Position numbers and translations under genes: made by a program. From NCBI GenBank assembly GCA_026415505.1, contig JAOAGY010000032.1:1-64000 (forward strand): a DNA stretch of 64,000 nucleotides. Direction: 5' to 3'. The DNA comes from Chlorobiota bacterium (lineage in GTDB: Bacteria > Bacteroidota > Ignavibacteria > Kapaibacteriales > NICIL-2). Of the stretch, positions 61,635 to 64,000 are shown in pieces. The stretch's first letter is position 1. Each line of letters opens with the position of its first letter. The notes beneath the pieces were generated by a model that was not told the origin of the DNA, did not search any database, and saw only the letters and a list, made by a program, of their open reading frames with translations.

Positions 61635-62669
61635 TCATAACTGATTGGCGACGGATGCCTCGATGATGCGCACCGTTCGACGCTGGGCGTCGAGTCGAGC
61701 GATAACACCGATCGGCAGTGTGACCTTGCTCCGGACGTGACCGATCGGGAAATTGGCAAGGACCGGGATATTGCGAGGGGCGCAATGCTCGGCAACGATA
61801 GTCGCGATCGCTTGTCCTGTATTGCCGCTATCGGATTCGATCGTTCGCGGCGACTGCTTCGTAAATGCTCCCAAAATTACGCCGCGAACTCCGTCGAATT
61901 TACCTGCGAGTTCGAGCTGCATAAACATGCGGTCGATTTTGTACGGTTCTTCGCTGACATCTTCGAAAAACAAAATGCAGTCGCGCGTGTCTGGTTCGAA
62001 GGGTGTTCCCAGCAGAGAACAAAACACGCTCAAATTGCCGCCGAGCAAACGTCCCTCTCCAATTCCTTCGACGACGGGGAGAAATGTCTGGTCCGTGTAA
62101 CTAAGCTGGGTCTCTGCAGGTGTGGGGTGTTCTGACTCGAATTGAAACAACGTTGCGATCAGCGAGCCTGCTGTTGTCGGATCGAATTCGCTCGATGCCA
62201 TAGGACCGTGGAAGGTGACAAGTCCAGTTCGTTGATACAATGCGATCAGAAGCGCGGTAATGTCGCTGTAGCCGACGACTGGTTTCGTGCTTCGGCTGAG
62301 TGCTGAAAAGTCCAGCAATGGGAGTATGCGCAGCACGCCATAGCCCCCTCGCGCGCACACGACAGCGTCAATGTCGGGGCTGAGGAGGAACTCGGTCAGC
62401 TCGGCAGCTCGATCACTGTCGGGTGCAGCCAGATAGCCGGTCCCGCTGTTCAAGTACCGCCCCAGGACGACACGGAGTCCGAGTGACTCGAAGAATTCGA
62501 TGCCAGTGCGTAATTGGCGTGGGTGGACAGGACTGGCAGGTGCGACGATCCCGACTGTCATCCCTTGCCGCAGTGCGTGCGGACGGCGAATATCGGTGCG
62601 CGGACGTGCGAAGCTGGCTCCGAGTCCGATGGCGGTGATTGCTTGTAAAAACTCGCGTCGGCTTTGCAT
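61635..62669 (-). CDS. S66 family LD-carboxypeptidase with Tat signal
   Basis: MQSRREFLQAITAIGLGASFA; TVGIVAPASPV, VVCARGGYGVLRILPLLDF, KPVVGYSDITALLIALYQRTGLVTFHGPM; start at 62669 preferred over 62681 given the promoter box spacing. Confidence 0.88.
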   Translation of the reverse strand: MQSRREFLQAITAIGLGASFARPRTDIRRPHALRQGMTVGIVAPASPVHPRQLRTGIEFFESLGLRVVLGRYLNSGTGYLAAPDSDRAAELTEFLLSPDIDAVVCARGGYGVLRILPLLDFSALSRSTKPVVGYSDITALLIALYQRTGLVTFHGPMASSEFDPTTAGSLIATLFQFESEHPTPAETQLSYTDQTFLPVVEGIGEGRLLGGNLSVFCSLLGTPFEPDTRDCILFFEDVSEEPYKIDRMFMQLELAGKFDGVRGVILGAFTKQSPRTIESDSGNTGQAIATIVAEHCAPRNIPVLANFPIGHVRSKVTLPIGVIARLDAQRRTVRIIEASVANQL

Positions 62670-62694
62670 CGTGTCGTGCACAAAAGTCGAAGAA

Positions 62695-62702
62695 CAAATT
62701 TA
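62695..62702 (-). promoter_or_regulatory. putative -7 box (TAAATTTG) for the LD-carboxypeptidase gene
   Basis: Minus-strand TAnnTTTG 25 nt upstream of ATG 62669. Confidence 0.4.
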
Positions 62703-62703
62703 G

Positions 62704-62730
62704 TTGCCGATCCCAAGACCAGTAATTTTG
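62704..62730 (+). promoter_or_regulatory. putative tRNA-Ser promoter (TTG-N16-TAATTTTG)
   Basis: TTG at 62704-62706 and TAATTTTG at 62723-62730, 9 nt before the tRNA. Confidence 0.5.
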
Positions 62731-62739
62731 CGTCCGAAC

Positions 62740-62827
62740 GGAAGGATGCAGGAGTGGCTTAACTGGCACGCCTGGAAAGCGTGTGTACCCGATGAGGGTA
62801 CCGAGGGTTCGAATCCCTCTCCTTCCG
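62740..62827 (+). tRNA. tRNA-Ser (GGA)
   Basis: Acceptor GGAAGGA/TCCTTCC, anticodon arm CACGC-CTGGAAA-GCGTG, long variable arm GTACCCGATGAGGGTAC, T-arm GAGGGTTCGAATCCCTC. Confidence 0.95.
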
Positions 62828-62856
62828 CACATTTCGACGACGACATTGGCTATCGT

Positions 62857-63468
62857 ATGAGCGATGAACGTCCCGCTCGCACACCGTCAGACCAAGAAGA
62901 TATTGCAATCGTCCGTGCTGTACTGGAGGGAGACACCAATGCATTTGCGCTTCTGGACCGAAAGTACCGGCGCAAGCTTTACGGCTTGATCAGAGCCATC
63001 GTCGGTAACGATGACGATGCCGAAGACCTTCTCCAAGACACGTTGTTGAAAGCATATCGTGCATTGGGATCGTTCAAGGTCGAATACTCGTTCGAAAAGT
63101 GGCTCTTCAAAATTGCATCGAATACTTGCATAGACTACCTCCGTCGGTTGCGATTCGCTCACGAGTCGCTCGACCTCGATGAAACCGACGATGATGCTCC
63201 CAAGCGACAATTCGCAGATACCTCGGTTCTCCAGCCCGACGAACAAATGATCAAGAGCGAGCGACATGAAATTCTCTCGGCTGCAATCGCATCGCTCCCG
63301 GATAAATACCGCATCGTCATCGAACTACGACACAAAGAGGAACTCGACTATACCGAGATCGCCGAGCGTTTAGATTTGCCGCTCGGGACAGTCAAAGCAC
63401 ATTTGTTCCGAGCGCGGCAACTCTTGCTGAAGAAACTCGAACCGTATCGTCATCTTTTCGAGCCATGA
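62857..63468 (+). CDS. ECF RNA polymerase sigma factor (RpoE-like)
   Basis: AFALLDRKYRRKLYGLIRAIVGNDDDAEDLLQDTLLKAYRALGSF; LPDKYRIVIELRHKEELDYTEIAERLDLPLGTVKAHLFRARQLL. Confidence 0.93.
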   Translation: MSDERPARTPSDQEDIAIVRAVLEGDTNAFALLDRKYRRKLYGLIRAIVGNDDDAEDLLQDTLLKAYRALGSFKVEYSFEKWLFKIASNTCIDYLRRLRFAHESLDLDETDDDAPKRQFADTSVLQPDEQMIKSERHEILSAAIASLPDKYRIVIELRHKEELDYTEIAERLDLPLGTVKAHLFRARQLLLKKLEPYRHLFEP

Positions 63469-64000
63469 GACATTCGATTCGCATGCTGCATACTGCGATA
63501 GTGCTTGTCGCTGTCGCTATTCTGTTTGGTGGATGCACTCGGCACGAGCCGTCGGAGCCGGTCCTCCGTGTCTGGCATTTTTGGAGCGCGCCTCATCACA
63601 TTCGAGTGTTGCAATCGCTCGTTGCGGAATTCGAGCACCGCCGCCACTGCCGAGTCGAATTGACACCACTGAGCTGGAGCGAAGGCAAAACGAAGCTCAT
63701 GGCGGCATTCAGCTCGGGTACCGCGCCCGACGTACTCGAGCTCGGCTCGGATTGGATTGCACAGTTTTCATCCAGTGGTGTGCTTGCAGAACTGCCGCCA
63801 CAGACGGTTCAGCCAGAGCGTTGGCTCGATTGGGCGTTGCCGCCATGCCGATGGAAGGGGCGCTACTATGCCATGCCATGGGTCGTTGATACCCGCGTGC
63901 TGTTCGTCAACACGGCGCTGCTCGGCAAAGCTGGAGCGGCGCTGCCGACGACGCTCGATGAACTGCTCCAAGCGAGTATTGCCGTTCAGGAACGAACCGA
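63465..64000 (+). CDS. extracellular solute-binding lipoprotein of an ABC sugar transporter (truncated by window edge)
   Basis: My translation from ATG 63465: lipobox ILFGGC; VLRVWHFWSAPHHIRVLQSLVAEFEHRRHCRVELTPLSWSEGKTKLMAAFSSGTAPDVLELGSDWIAQFSSSGVL; open to the window end. Confidence 0.85.
   Translation, partial: MRHSIRMLHTAIVLVAVAILFGGCTRHEPSEPVLRVWHFWSAPHHIRVLQSLVAEFEHRRHCRVELTPLSWSEGKTKLMAAFSSGTAPDVLELGSDWIAQFSSSGVLAELPPQTVQPERWLDWALPPCRWKGRYYAMPWVVDTRVLFVNTALLGKAGAALPTTLDELLQASIAVQERT

Noticed and set aside
62704-62856. N-terminal 51-aa extension of the ECF sigma ORF
   Set aside because: It translates the tRNA-Ser gene (MQEWLNWHAWKACVPDEGTEGSNPSPSA); the true start is ATG 62857.
1-64000. 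CRISPR arrays, IS elements, phage or toxin-antitoxin/defence modules
   Set aside because: No regularly spaced repeats, transposase/integrase motifs or defence gene signatures seen in the translations; gene content is housekeeping.

Overview
The window is dense, ordinary bacterial chromosome with about 58 protein genes and one tRNA. The gene content (alternative complex III, T9SS-like C-terminal tails, Bacteroidota-style TAnnTTTG promoters together with flagellar genes) suggests a flagellated FCB/Chlorobi-Kapabacteria-like lineage; this placement is inference. Main blocks: ECF sigma/anti-sigma start; glmS, nupC and lptD; queD-like/folE/rnhB/pyrC; cytochrome c-ctaB-sco1-DUF420-actABCDEF (alternative complex III); lysA, uvrB, queA, glgP, nuoMN; HYDIN-type surface proteins; glgA/ispE; a FabL-like reductase; a hybrid histidine kinase; pruA; nrnA; a ten-gene flagellar operon on the minus strand (flgF, flgG, flgA, flgH, flgI, flgJ-SLT, flgN, flgK, flgL, motA); a 1540-aa VWA/beta-propeller/HYDIN/T9SS-like protein; an S66 peptidase; tRNA-Ser(GGA); an ECF sigma factor coupled to a solute-binding lipoprotein. 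No CRISPR array, mobile element or obvious defence system was seen. The most interesting observations are a near-consensus sigma-54 promoter upstream of the flagellar operon, a recurrent TAnnTTTG promoter box at a nearly fixed distance from start codons, a divergent gene pair whose start codons share one CATG, a FlgJ rod protein fused to a lytic transglycosylase domain, and an orphan MotA lacking the conserved stator glutamate. All family calls were made by reading translations, without database searches.
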